From: Palaemon carinicauda | Taxonomy: Eukaryota; Arthropoda; Malacostraca; Decapoda; Palaemonidae | Assembly (NCBI RefSeq): GCF_036898095.1 | Contig: NC_090729.1 | Location: 62,388,731-62,452,730 of the forward strand | Direction: 5' to 3' | Length of the DNA stretch: 64,000 bases | In this document: piece by piece, positions 1 to 14,662 of the stretch | How the letters are laid out: each line of letters starts with the position of its first letter | How positions within the stretch are numbered: position 1 is the stretch's first letter | The notes under the pieces: generated by a model | Database searches by the model: none | The model's input: only the letters and a program-made list of their open reading frames with translations | Told to the model about the DNA's origin: nothing | Program-made: the position numbers and the translations under genes

Positions 1-1955
1 ATGGAGGATGAGATAAAGGCAGGAACAATCCCGCTTAGCCTTATTCTTTCTACAACCTTTATACTTTAATTCTGCAGAGAAGACATCCACTCCATAAAAA
101 CATCACAACGAGATATCATATCAAACTTGATTAAGACCCATTCAGAGAATATTAATGAATTGTTTTTGATATTATTGATTACGCTACCTCCCTATCAGGC
201 ATATAGCTAAAGCATAATCATTCGTGGATTTGAGAGCTTAAAAATAATTATACTTCTTGACTGCAAATAGGGATAAATAATTAGAAATGAAGTTTAAAAG
301 GGCAAAGACACCCAGTAGGTTGGGATATGCCTCAAAGGTTATGTTAGGTGGGGAAAATTAGGTTAGGTGGTGTTTTTTTGCTATGTTCTGCATTATTTGT
401 TCAATGATTCAAAATATTATATATGTATTATACATATGTAATACCTTCATCATATAAAAATTTCAAGTCATTCCATCAAAAGCTTTTGGATTTATTGGCC
501 AAGGTATATGTTTCTCCACTCATATGATGCCAATTGTATTGAAAAGCATACCATCAAAACCTCTTTATAAATCGAATATATTTTTTCACTGATTTTTTTT
601 TTTTATAATTTTCTTCGTCATGAAAAAAGAGAAAGGGGAAATTCAAATTTCCATTACAAAAAAACTGTGAGATCTCTATTTTTCTTTTCATTGATATTTT
701 CTCTTTAAAATTGAACGATAAGTAAGTGAGAAAAATGTACCTAAGTGTGATTAAATATGTTTTAAGTTTTAAACTCGCTTTTATGATAACCTTACTTTGT
801 GCTTTTATTGTTTATTCCTACACGAGGGCTCCATAAGAAAAGGTATTTAAGCCATAAGTTTACCGATACACCTGGTGTAAGTGTTTCATGAGGTGCCAGT
901 TGCCTCTCTTTGTTGCAAGAGTTTTATTTAGAATGTTCCAGCTTTGTCTTCTTTTCCATGTTTCCCTCTCTTCTTGGCAATTTTTTTTAGCTCTCTGCCA
1001 ACTTTTTGTTTTTCCTTTGACCTTAGGTTCACGAGGACATTGTAAAAATGTGATGTACATATGAACAGCAATTAAACAAAGACACATACAATATAACTTC
1101 TAAACATCTTTGGAAACTGGCTGGTCTTTTCGTAGATCGTACTTTGTGTTAGCCTACCTTCTACCAGTGTCTCCCATCTCTGACAGAAGTACGAGATATC
1201 GGAAATTAAGCGAAAAAAAAAAAAAAAATCGTTATATATCTGCAGATAAAATCACACACAAAGACAATTCTGTCGAACTCAGTTATGCAGACGATGCTGT
1301 AAGAATTATGTCATTATTTATTGACCACTCTAGATTCATTACTTGTAAATATAAATGCCTGAAACTTCTGGAGAGTATATATGATATGTTTATGCATACA
1401 GAGAAACTATAAAGCGATTTTAAATTTCTTGAAGTTGTTATGTCAAACGCCATACTGGACGGTCCCCTTAAAACATTATCTCACTGCTGTTCTGTTGTGA
1501 CCAGGGTTACATAGATGTGCTGACATGTCAGCCATGTCTCTCAGTATTAGAAGTAAAATGTGCTTTTTCATTCTCTCCCAACAAACTACAGAAGGTTCTC
1601 AAAGTAGTAAACACTGCAGGAAACACCACAAAACCCTTCATTAACCTAAAAGGTGCTGTGCATTGATTTTATCACCGTATTATGAGCTGTAAATGAACGA
1701 CGTCAATATTAGCGATGCTTCATTTTCCAAATTTCCTGCTACTAGCTCAGTGACGTAGATATATTCTTTAACCAATCAGCTGGCAGCTGGAGGATAGATT
1801 TGCCAGATATTATATGGTTTTAGATACAATAAAAGGGCAAATGTAACATCAACCTCAGGGGATGGGTGGAGCTATCGATATTATTTTTGATAATGGTAAT
1901 AATGTTTTTCATTTCCGACCCCTTTTATCATTATTTTCTATTCTAATTCATCAGA
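1..1955. other. AT-rich stretch without recognisable gene
   Basis: The stretch is AT-rich with homopolymer runs and many stops in all frames. Open frames of up to 100 codons occur (for example 1110-1412 on the plus strand), but they contain homopolymer-derived lysine runs and no motif I recognise. I see no RNA gene and no clear repeat. Confidence 0.5.
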
Positions 1956-2078
1956 ATGGCCTTTCATGATGATAATAAGGATTCTTTAACATATACTAGT
2001 GACTCTGACATTGACAATGGAAGTGATTATGACATATCAAAGGATGAAAGTGACGACTGTCCAAACGTATTCTTTTGA
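1956..2078 (+). CDS. Small acidic ORF, possibly a transposase N-terminus remnant
   Basis: A 40-codon frame starts with ATG at 1956 and ends with TGA at 2076-2078. The short product is rich in Asp and Ser, with Asp-Ser and Asp-Asp pairs along its whole length, unlike the random translations around it. Acidic Ser/Asp-rich starts are common in piggyBac-type transposases, but nothing downstream (2079-3040) shows a transposase core. It could equally be chance or a first exon. Function unknown; weak call. Confidence 0.15.
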   Translation: MAFHDDNKDSLTYTSDSDIDNGSDYDISKDESDDCPNVFF

Positions 2079-3040
2079 TTAAAAGGTAAAATCTAATTAC
2101 GTGAAAGTGATCTGAAAACAATGTATGACGCAAGATTGAAGTCTTCAAATATGTATGAATAGGTTTTATATATATCTTCCATACATGTTTATGCCTTTTT
2201 CAGTTTTTTATAAGGTATGTAATAATAGTAGGTAATAATATTCTAGGCTAGAGTGTGCGTATGCAAAAACACTCTTACAAATATCCTTATAAACAGATCC
2301 ATTCAACAAACAATTATTTCTTGTATATTTATCAGAGATTTTCTTATGATCGTTCTTTAAATTAGCTGACATTCTGACATGAAAAGAATGCATCTAAAAC
2401 TAATTTATCATCCCATCAAAAACGAAAAATGTCTCAATATTTATATCATTTTTAATCTTTGAAATGAAAAAAAACATATTCTCTATATTTCTGTAAGATT
2501 TTATTATTAATTTTTCATCTCCATTTCAAATACATTTTTTGGGTAATTTAGTTTGTAATAAATGAGAAAATATTAGTTTTATGAGAAAATTGGTAAAATC
2601 ATAACACTCACTCGTGGGTTAAGACCTACAAGTCCACCATTTTGTCAAGCGCCATCCCGGATATACTGCAAGTGGATTAAGAATATCACAGGTTGTGAAA
2701 TGTAAGAGAGCCTGATAGGTAGACACTACTGGACAAAATTGACTGAGATTCCTACAAAAGAGCAGCAAATGCCATCAACAGCAAATCGACGATCAAGGGA
2801 TCTTTTCAGATACCGTCGCTCCAATGAGTACGCAGGGAGATATCGGTGCTCTCGTCACAAAGCTCTGAGCTTTCTTGCAGTCAGTAAAGGAAACATTGCT
2901 GAGCAAGAAGGGAGACACATTCATCAATCCATTCCAACAATGTTAGCTGCATAGTGAATGGAACTAAGAGACAGGATGCAACAAATAAGATTTCTAAATG
3001 CAACACAGAAGCTTAGTAATGTTTACAGTGCACTATTTGG
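2079..3040. other. Unassigned stretch before the LINE remnant
   Basis: AT-rich up to about 2620, then more balanced in composition. A 71-codon plus-strand frame at 2739-2954 has many Arg and Ser residues but no motif that I recognise. Nothing else supportable is visible. Confidence 0.35.
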
Positions 3041-3049
3041 AATGTCCTG

Positions 3050-4241
3050 AAAACAGTAGTAATCCATGCTCCCGTTAGTTACCCCCTTTTTTATATCTAT
3101 TATTTCCCCCAGTTTCCCATCATGCTACGTATCCTCACAGGTTTGTCTTCTATGTAGCTTCAGAAGAGGTTTTTTTTTTTTTTTCCATTATTATTGGTAG
3201 TTCTAATTAGAGTATTTCATATTTGAGGCCGCCATACCATACTTTGTCAAATGGGTTTGAAATATCTCTGCAGATGACATTGCATTGGTGTTTTGCATTA
3301 TGTTGGTTCATGGTTATTGTTTAGTAAATTGCCATGAGGGCAGTTTCATTGCTTCTCCCTGTTCTTAAACCGGGTTGGTGCTTGTAGAATATTTTGTTAT
3401 TTTCTAGGAATCTCCTTAGTCTTGTGTTTATGATTTTTTCAACCACTTTTCAGGGTACTTCCAGCAGTTTGATTGGCCTTCTTTTTGCTGGCAGTTTGGG
3501 GTCTTTCCCTTGTTGGGAATTCCTTCTTTACTTGGTTTTGGATAATATCCTATTGAGAGTGTAAGGTTTAATATTTGTTGGAGTCTTCTCAATGCCTTGG
3601 TTGGTAATTTGGATAGCATTAACTTATGCCACTTTTTCCTTGTTCTTTGTGTTTGAATGATTTTACTGCTTTCATTATCTCATGCATTTTAATGTCTGTT
3701 GTTAAATAGTTGTCCTCGTCCAGTCTTTGCAGATCTGCGTTTTGATAGGGGATTGTTCGTTCCCTATTCCCTTGTAGGAAGTAGATGACTTCTGCTTCTG
3801 TGGCTCTGTCGAAATTTGCCTTTTCTTCTTCTGTGAGTTCGAGTGTGCTGGCCTATGTTTCAATTAGTAGTTTGATATGATCTTCGGTGTCATCCACTTC
3901 AGCACCATTATTGTTAATCAAGTAAGGTATTTCTATTTTGGGTTTTCCCACCAGTCTTTTTAGGTTTTTCTCAGAATTTTCCTGAGTCTTTGTATATTCA
4001 TCCTAGTTTGATTATCGTGTTGTTCCACTTTTCTCTGTTTATGCTGTTGGTTTCTTCAATTATTCCATTTTAATGTCTTTTTTAGGGTGTATGTTACCTT
4101 TATAAACCTGTGAGTTTTTGATTGTAGGTAATTTATTGGTTGTGATAGTAATTTTAAGTAGTCGCTTTCTGTGATGTGTTTATGATATGATATTCTCTTT
4201 ATTGGATAGACTGTTCCTATTTTTTCCGCGATGTCAGACAT
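3050..4241 (-). pseudogene. LINE-1 ORF2 reverse transcriptase domain, broken
   Basis: Readable minus-strand blocks in changing frames follow non-LTR reverse transcriptase order. A linker block lies at about 4050-3630. At 3619-3428 is LPTKALRRLQQILNLTLSIG with GYYPKPSKEGI. Near 3380-3220 there is a palm-like block with GLRTGRSNETA and a later FDKVWYGGLKYEI. Near 3060 is a degraded Gly-Val-Pro-Gln-Gly-Ser region. The domain would copy LINE RNA at the nicked target. The catalytic YADD box should lie further 3' and I do not see it, so this end is probably truncated. Multiple stops and indels. Confidence 0.65.
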
Positions 4242-4425
4242 CCATATATCGCTAAGTTTATTGGGTTTAATTTTGTTGTTGGGATCTCTGTTCCTGAGTT
4301 AGTGTATCTTTAAAGATTTCCCAGTTAGGTCTTTTGGTGTTTCGCCTGTATTTTAGTTCTTTGACTTGGTTTGTTTGAGAATTTAGATATAATTGGAATA
4401 TGATCAGATGATTTAATCTTACCTG

Positions 4426-5160
4426 TTATATGTTATGGTTAAGGTTTGCTCTGTTGTTTCTAAGTATTATGTCAGGTCTTCTGGTGTATTGTAGATCTAG
4501 TTTGTTTTTCATTGTGTTGAACATTGTTCCTATGTGTGTTAGGAGGTTATTGTTTATGTATTGGTTAAATGCATTTCTTATTGCATTTGTTTCTGGGTGT
4601 CCAATGAAAGAGTGTCTTTCATTTAGGTCTCCTATTATATATGTGGGAATGTTGCTTTGTATGAGCTGAGTTCTATCTGTGTTAGGAAGGATTGGTCTTC
4701 TGTGTGGTTGGTATATTGTGCTGATGATCATTGTACCTTTCGTTGTTTGTATTTGTACTGTTAGCATGTCTGAGTTGTAACTATCTACTTGCTTATGTTT
4801 AATGGAGGTTTTGGTTGCTATGGCAACAACTTAATTTCTTGCGTTTTGTGTTTTCTTTCTGTAGATACTTTATGTACATTTTTTCATTTGCTCTTCGTTT
4901 AGAGTATTTGTATAGTTTGATAGTATTATATATGGGTTTAGTTTCATGTATGTGTTTGTGAGGACATTTTTCCTTGATGACCATGCTTGGACATTGCATT
5001 ATATTAGTGTTATTTCTTCTATTATCAGGCAATTTTAAGCCATTGTGTCTACTTTTGCCTTGTGTTGTAATTGCTTCTGCTCTTGATTTAACAGGTGATT
5101 CCTTCTTTTATTTCGTTATAATCCTCCACTTTTACTCCCTTTAATCTTATCAATTTTGAG
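4426..5160 (-). pseudogene. LINE-1 ORF2 endonuclease domain, broken
   Basis: The clearest segment (4767-4426, minus) contains TIYQPHRRP, then YIIGDLNERHSFIGH and a late RPDIIL: the arrangement of an APE-type endonuclease, whose Asp-Leu-Asn and downstream His/Asp residues cut the target strand. Upstream (5160-4800) the same protein continues in other frames, with a readable Lys-rich N-terminal part and then LKLPDNRRNNTNIMQC. Frameshifts near 4800 and several stops prevent expression. The final catalytic histidine of the family is not visible in the open segment. Family identity is well supported; the exact start is not. Confidence 0.68.
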
Positions 5161-5560
5161 ATATTATCTATGTTTTCTGCTAGCAGTTTTACTATATCTC
5201 TTTTTCAGAAGTCTTTATGATTCCATGTAACCTTCGCTTGGTTGCTGTCTAACACCGTGATTGCTCTTTTCCTGCCTTTGATTTTTTTTGGTCAAAGGTG
5301 TTGTTGCTTGGAGACATAGAGCTGTATGTTCAGGTCCTCATGGGACACTTTTCTCATCCTTTCTTTCTCTTTGGCTGTTTTACTTTTGGAAGGCCACTTA
5401 GTTCATATATTTCATCAATGGTTATGTGGGGTTTGTAGTTCCATTTTGGGAGGGGGGGGGGGGTTGTTAACTGTTTGGGTAGCCTTGCTGCATAATTCTT
5501 TCATGTTTTTTAGTCTTTGGCAGTTTCTCTGTGTTTTTTTTTATTTACTCTTGAATAATG

Positions 5561-5589
5561 TTTTTTTTTTTTTTTTTTTTTTTTTTTTT
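5561..5589. repeat. Poly-T tract inside LINE-1
   Basis: An uninterrupted run of 29 T lies between the ORF1 knuckles and the ORF2 region. It would read as poly-A on the coding (minus) strand. Confidence 0.8.
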
Positions 5590-6284
5590 CTGATAGGGCA
5601 GGAGGCTTGCAGTGTTGTGTGAGGGCCACTGCAGTTTATGAACTTTGGGGTTTTATTACAAGTTGTGCATCTGTGTCCTTCTGCACAATTGGCGCACTTG
5701 GTCTTCTTTTTGTTGGGTCAGTGTTTTGTTGGATGGTTGTATTTAAAACAGTTGTAGCGAGGGATTATTTCCAGGAAGATCTCTCTTTTTCTAGCAGGTC
5801 GGGGGAGGTATTGAATGGTTACCTATTAAAATACCATTTTTGAGTATCTTTTTTGTCATATTAACATTTTCAACTTTCCATTTTACTACTCACTACTGAT
5901 ATCCTGCCAAATTTTAGTTTTCAGAGGCTCGTGACTTTAATGTTTGTGTTATTTTATTCAATTTCCTCTATGAAGACTTCGTCAAAGATATCATCAATAT
6001 GGCTATCAATTTATTTAAGGATTACTGTGCGTTCTGCATTGTATTCTGGGTGGGGGGTTACTGCAATAAGGTTGAGTTTTTCTTCTTAGCTCTTCTTTTA
6101 TTTCGGGGATTAGGGGTTTTTCTAGGTTCTCATCTTTGAGAACTACAGTGTAGGCTACATATGTATTCCACTTAAAATTTCCCACTTGAGAATTTCGTGG
6201 ATTCTTGGGAGAGACCAGAGCTTGGAGGTAGTCTCAAGTGCCTTTTGCACTTCGTTCTTATCTTTGATAGTTATTTTAGGCATT
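5590..6284 (-). pseudogene. LINE-1 ORF1 (nucleic-acid-binding Gag-like protein), broken
   Basis: A likely start is the ATG near 6284, opening with MPKITIKDKNEVQKALETT, followed by further readable segments in shifting frames to about 5950. At 5800-5610 one frame shows clustered zinc-knuckle cysteines and histidines, including CANCAEGHRCTTC and CSGPHTTLQASC. In this class of LINE, ORF1 coats the RNA and accompanies it during target-primed reverse transcription. A 29-base T run (5561-5589) lies just past the knuckles and may be an insertion or slippage. There are several stops and at least three frame changes. The call rests on the knuckles plus position ahead of the endonuclease. Confidence 0.6.
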
Positions 6285-6689
6285 TTCTACGATTTCCTCT
6301 TTGATAGCTACCTGAAAATAGCATATTTACTTTATAGTTTATTAATCTGGATTGCTAACTGAATATAGCTTTATTTAGCTATATAGCTTTATTTTCTACT
6401 AGCTAATAAATATAATTTATTCACTTTATCTTTGGAGTTACGAGGCTTAGAAGCTAATTGAATATAGCTTTGGTTCTTACATATCTGCTATTTTTTACGA
6501 GCTACCAAAATCTCTTTTGGTTAATGGGTAAGGATGGGGAATGGGTAGGATAGGAAGCACATGAAACTGGATATACTAATAGGGGGGTGGTGACGTTGTC
6601 AATTCATAAACCTGCAAATATAGTGGAATTTTACGCTGTGGAAATAATGAGGTGATTAGCCTTTGAATAGCGTGCTGTGACTATTCTCA

Positions 6690-8492
6690 AATTACTATTT
6701 TTCTAGTAGGGTTAACAGGAAGTAACTCGGTTGCTTACTAGATATAGATTACCCAGAATTCTATCCAAACAGGGGCTCTGTTTCGAATATGAGCTTTGTT
6801 GGAGGAGTGGGAGGATATGGTTTAGGGTCTGACCGAGGCCAAGGAGGTTGAGAAGGGATAGGACTTTAGTGATAATGTGGATGGTGATTGGTATGAGGCC
6901 TTACAAGGACACTGTGTCCAATTGATGACTGAAGGTTGTAGGGAATGGGTTAGGAGAAGGATTTTGACAAGGTGTAGGATCTGGAGTGGATGAGGTCTGT
7001 TGAAGGATGAGGGCTGGGCTGGTGGTAGTGGTAGAATCAGGAGTATCAGCTGGTACTGGAGCTGGGGCCGGCCTCTGATGAGGTCTCTTACATTTTTTCC
7101 TCTGTGGCTTTGGTTGCAGTGTCAGTGTGTCCTTCGTACATGTTGGATTGGTAGTCTCCAGAGGTTCTAGCCTTTTGAGGCCCTTTGGACTCCTTTTATT
7201 CCAGGTGTGGTGAGGCTGCGAGCGGTTGGGGCACTTGGGCCGGTCTTTCTCCCAGCGTTGTGCTCATCAATGCAATTTTAAGTTGGATGCTTGTCACTGT
7301 AGACTCAACAGCTCACCTGGCTCCTGCATTCAGACTTGTGGTGTTCGAAGTGCTGGCAGTTGAAGCAACGGAGTGGTTCCCTTTTCAAGTCCTTTATTAG
7401 AAAGTTCCCAACAGTCCAAGCTCCAAGGTAGGTTGGATAGGTCCTACAAGGGTGACAATGACTTCCCTGGTGGGTGCCTTACGACTGTCAAACTTCCTTT
7501 TGGGTTGGGCTATGGTTTGGCAATCCATGATGAGGGAGTTTGGCATCTTGACTGGGTAAATGTATACCACTACTTTTCTCTGTTTCTTGGTGGGATCAAG
7601 GTAGGTTAGGAGGGCTTCATTATGCAGGTGTCTTGCACTATCTTAATCCTTGGGGGTGCTGATGATATCACCATTTAAGCTGGTTCTGGCTGTAATCTTT
7701 AGTCCTGGATAAGCGGCTGCCATAGCAGCTACGGCCACACATAACGTGGTCCCTCCAGTGGCTGGTAGTTTAAACTTGGGGAGTTGAGTTGCCATTAGCT
7801 TTGAGACTTCTAGTGAAACCTGGGTACTGCTGATTGGCTTCAACTAGGAGCCGAGTGGGGCACACAGTGCAGTTGCAATCCTGCATGTGTGCCTCTGTAG
7901 GCTGCGGGGTGGGCAGGTTGTCCAGGTTTAGGTCCATGGCAGATATGTTTGCCTCTCGTGTAGAGGTGGCTCCAGCTGTATACTCTTTTGGGCCCCACGC
8001 TTGCGACTCCAAGCAGGCAGGCAGGGTGTCCATTGCAGTAGGGTGCTCTGCCTTCTTCTCCTTGGTCACTGGATGGGTTGGAGAAGGTGGAGATTGTGAC
8101 TTGGTTACTGGTTCTTTGGGTTAAACAGAGAGCCAAAACACTTGCAGACATTGTGCAAAACTACACTCATTGTGGTGGGCTTTATCTCTAGGTGGAATGT
8201 AGAAGAAAGATTTCTTGGAGAGCTAGTAAGGTTCAAAAAAGATGTTGGTGTATGGGTCCTTGTAGAATAGTGGAGTTATATCCAAGTTGTTGGGCCAGGT
8301 GTCTTGCTCCTTTAAGTTTGGTATACAAGCAATGGTGAGGGCCAAACAGTCCATGCACTCACATCTTAAGTTGTGATGGTATATTTGTGGGTCCTTGGTA
8401 GAGACGAAACCAACATAGTTGATTAGGTCCTCCCTATATTTTTGAAAAGTAATTTTTAAGAGGGCAATGTAACATAAATCAAGGAGAAGCAA
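6690..8492 (-). pseudogene. LINE-2 ORF1 (Gag-like, zinc knuckle) fragment
   Basis: A second, different LINE ORF1 lies just upstream of LINE-1 in the same orientation. Its N-terminal part (8492-8223) reads as one open stretch rich in Cys and aromatic residues, including LRCECMDCLAL and LFYKDPYTNIFFEPY. Further blocks follow at 8069-7643 and 7640-7400. Near 7340 one frame gives CFNCQHFEHHKSEC, a CX2CX4HX4C zinc knuckle, followed by a decayed second knuckle and a Pro/Thr-rich tail (about 7150-6750). It binds RNA in intact relatives. No endonuclease or RT follows before LINE-1 begins, so only ORF1 remains. Several stops and frame changes. Confidence 0.6.
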
Positions 8493-11526
<3,034 letters not shown>

Positions 11527-11528
11527 TA

Positions 11529-11975
11529 GTGGGGCAGCATAGCTAACCTATTGTGCATTTTGTGATACAAGTACCAAATTTGGCACAAATGTACATTGAC
11601 ATATGGCAAACACTTTCAGATATTAAACCACTCGGAATTCTCTATTCATGTCCGCCATATTGGAATTCAAAATGACCGCCATTTGAAATCTACATTTGCG
11701 CTTATCTTTGGATCTAAAATTGCTATTGACTCGATTCTGGTGCCTAAATGTAGGTTTTGGGGGACAAGGAATCCAATGGTTACAATATGCATTGCGTATT
11801 TTTTTACCACTGAGCCGCCATATTGGATTTCAAAATGGCCGCCATTTGAAATCTTCATTTTTGATTATCAGTGGGTCTAATGCTGCTTTTGACTCGATTC
11901 TGGTGTCTAACTGTATGTTTTGGGGGCAAGGAATCCAATGATAACAATCTGCATTGTGTATCTTTTAGCATTGAG
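11529..11975 (+). repeat. Left terminal inverted repeat with 162-bp subrepeats
   Basis: After a unique outer end of about 120 bp, the arm contains tandem units. Landmarks recur at a 162-163 bp spacing: GCCATATTGGA at 11654 and 11816, and CAAGGAATCCAATG at 11765 and 11927. Each unit also carries GACTCGATTCTGGTG. The last unit is truncated at about 11975, where the gene-like sequence starts. Confidence 0.8.
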
Positions 11976-13532
11976 CAGCCAGTTCAAAGCTTTCACCAGA
12001 GAGTGTCTGTTGGACAGAACAAAGGCAGTGGACAACCCCATACCTCGTAACAAGCTGAAGACATTCAGCCCTTCAGCTCCAAGAAGCCAGAGCAAAGGTC
12101 AGCAACAGCTCAGCTCCGTCAAAAATGACCGTGAACTCTTCGCACACCTGTACATTGGCTGACAGACGAGGGATGCAAACCTTGAGGAGTTCTTTCGTCA
12201 TGAGAACCAGGCATGTCCTCCTGCACTGTCCGGTGGTGGAAACCTCTTCACTGGTACCAAGAGTGACCTCATAACATGTTTGGAAGAAATCTCTGACGCT
12301 AAGACAGATACTCCTGTCACTACCTGTATAGTGCTTGATGGAGCAGCTATCGTCCAGTGCTGAAGCCGGCTGCATCAAAGACCTTTGAAGAGTACGCACA
12401 TCAGATCTTCATTCCATATATATCTACTAAGCTGCAAACAGTGTCACGCCTGGATCTGATCTGGGATACTTACCTTGCTGATTCACTGAAAGGTAGTACA
12501 CGTGCAAAGCAGGGGCAGGGCGTGCGGAGATGTGTGGCGGCCGCCGCGTCCATACCAGGAAACTAGCAGAACTTCTTAGGAGTGGACAGCAACAAGACCG
12601 AGGTGTTCAAGTATCTCTCAACAGCTCTCTTGGAATGGTTTGACCAGGAAGACAAGCAACTCGTCATTACTGATGGAGAGGCAGTGCTCAGCAAGCCACT
12701 ACTACCAGATCTAACTTCACTCGACCTATGCAACCATGAAGAGGCTGACAGTCGGATGTTGACACATGCATCTCACGCAGCTAAGCACGGACACCATTCA
12801 ATAGTCATCCGGACTGTAGACACCGATGTTGTGGTGCTGGCAGTGTCCGTGATACAGGAATTGCAACCAGAAGACAAACTATGGCTGGCATTCGGAACAG
12901 GCCAAAGTTTCCGATACCTAGCAGCACATGAAATAGCGGCTGGACTGGGACCAGAGGAGGCTTGTGCACTGCCAATGTTCCACGCTCTAACTGGATGCAA
13001 TACTGTGTCAAGCTTTGCTAGACATGGCAAGAAGACTGCATGGGCAGTCTGGAATGTACTGCCAGAGTTAACTGAGGCGCTGATGCAGCTGTCTTCCGCA
13101 CCAAGTGACATACCAAATGATGCAATGTGCATCATCGAGAGGTTCGTGATCCTGTTGCATGATCGAACCAGCAAATGCACGGACATTGACAAGGCCAGGA
13201 GGAAACTCTTCGCAAGGAAGAACAATGTGCAGCTGATCCCTCCAACGAAGGCAGCTTTAGAGGAACATGTCAAGAGGGCAGTATATCAAGGTGGACATGT
13301 GTGGGGTCAGATACTGCTGCCAGCACCAGAACTCCCACCACCAACAAACTGGGGTTGGTCAATGACTGGAGGACAATACACACCATACTGGACCAGGCTA
13401 CCTGAGGCAGCTCACACCTGCATTGAGCTGGTTTCTTGCAAGTGCCAGAAAGGGTGTGTGAGACGCTGCAAGTGCAAGAAGGCTGCCCTTAAGTGCACAG
13501 CCCTCTGTGTGTGTGAAGGGGACTGCACATGA
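11970..13532 (+). pseudogene. PIN/FEN-like protein with cysteine-rich C-terminus, broken
   Basis: The intact part is a 316-codon frame (12582-13532). It has acidic motifs spaced as in PIN/FEN-type nucleases: HEEADSRMLTHA (about residues 52-63), VDTDVVVLAV (79-88) and ALTGCNTVSSF (134-144). The C-terminus packs 13 cysteines into about 35 residues, with CKCQKGCVRRCKCKK then CTALCVCEGDC, recalling CXC/TSO1-type zinc-binding tails. Coding similarity continues upstream: 12357-12566 is in the same frame with a TAG at 12564-12566, and about 11985-12350 is one frame off with a TGA at 12160-12162. So there are two stops and one frameshift. An Asn stands in TGCN where a metal-binding Asp might be expected. 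I recall similar proteins as repeated families in invertebrate genomes but cannot name one. Nuclease activity is inferred only. Confidence 0.6.
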
Positions 13533-14159
13533 AGATGAGTCCACAACATTCATTTACTTGTGGCAGTGCTGAACTGGTTAACATGAGATGGTTTATGTAT
13601 ACATATCTTCAGTACCGATGTATACCTAGCCTCAAATACAAGACCATTGTAGAATGTCAGTACACACCCAACCTTATATATTACACCATAGCATGCCAGA
13701 ATTTTAACTAAGATATTTAAGACATGACCTAAGACATGTATCAAAATTATAAAACTCAAAATTAGTAGTTGAAGTAAGTCAATATTTATTTAGAGTTTTA
13801 CAGGGAAAGCCAGTTTTGAGAAGTTTACGTTGGTTTGTGTTAATGTTCACACTATTTTGTGGATATTCAGACGTAACCCCGGATTGATCATTTTGTGATA
13901 TTGATTGAAGGAATGGAGAAAACTAATCATATAAGAAAGGTGCCATATCAAACCTAGAACAACACAGAATGTAATCAATAACTCAAACAATTTTTACTTC
14001 ACAGACTTTGAGTAAAATGTTGTCTTGTCAAAAATACATGATGATGAATATTCATCTCTCATGAATTAAGTGGGTACTGTAATAAAGTATGTCATTTTGA
14101 AAAATGGATATTGTCATGTACTGTAAAAGTATTTGACCCAGAGATAATCGCACATGTAG
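13533..14159. other. AT-rich spacer inside the inverted-repeat element
   Basis: This lies between the stop of the PIN-like frame and the right inverted repeat. I see only AT-rich sequence with no ORF or repeat of note; it may be the 3' untranslated part of the internal gene. Confidence 0.4.
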
Positions 14160-14662
14160 AATTCAAGTGGCTGCCATTTTGAAATCCAATATGTTGGCTA
14201 ATTTATAAAGATACACAATGCAGATTGTAACCATCGGATTCCTTTCCTCCCAAAACATACATTTGGACACCAGAATCGAGTCAATAGCAGCATTAGACCC
14301 AAAGATAATCGAAAATGTAGATTTCAAACAACGGCCATTTTGAAATCCAATATGGCAGTTCATTGGTACAAAATATACAATGCAGATTGTTACCATTAGA
14401 TTCCTTGCCCCCCCCCCCCCCACAAACCTACATTTAGACACCAGAATCGAGTAAATAGCAGCATTAGACCCAAAGATAATCGAAAATGTAGATTTCAAAT
14501 GGCGGCCATTTTGAATTCCAATATGGCAGACATAAAGGGAGAATTCCGAGTGGCTCAATATCTAAAAATGTTCGCCATATATCAATGTACATTTGTGCCA
14601 AATTTGATGCTTGTATCACAAAATGCACAATCCTTTTGAAATTTCGAGCTAAACCGCCCCAC
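14160..14662 (-). repeat. Right terminal inverted repeat with 162-bp subrepeats
   Basis: This is the inverted partner of 11529-11975. GGCCATTTTGAAATCC-like landmarks occur at about 14172, 14334 and 14504, giving spacings of 162 and 170; the extra length is a long C run near 14409-14421. The outer end (ACATTTGTGCCAAATTTGA, then CACAAAATGCACAA) matches the left arm closely. It holds about half a unit more than the left arm. Confidence 0.8.

Larger units (their letters stand above)
3050..6290 (-). mobile_element. Decayed LINE-1: APE-type non-LTR retrotransposon
   Basis: Read on the minus strand, the pieces fall in LINE order: an ORF1 start near 6284, ORF1 zinc knuckles near 5760-5610, an apurinic-type endonuclease near 5160-4426, and a reverse transcriptase from about 4241 to 3050. 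Every piece is interrupted by stops and frame changes, so the copy is dead. The 3' end after the RT palm region is not recognisable and may be truncated. Having ORF1 knuckles plus an APE endonuclease points to the Jockey/I/CR1 group, but I cannot resolve the clade by eye. Confidence 0.72.

Noticed and set aside
5326..5843. Plus-strand frames of 98 and 78 codons with hydrophobic Phe runs
   Set aside because: They are antisense to LINE-1 ORF1 and arise from the T run at 5561-5589.
12773..13273. 166-codon minus-strand frame opposite the PIN-like gene
   Set aside because: It lies wholly antisense to a frame with clear conserved motifs and is best explained as a shadow of its codon use.
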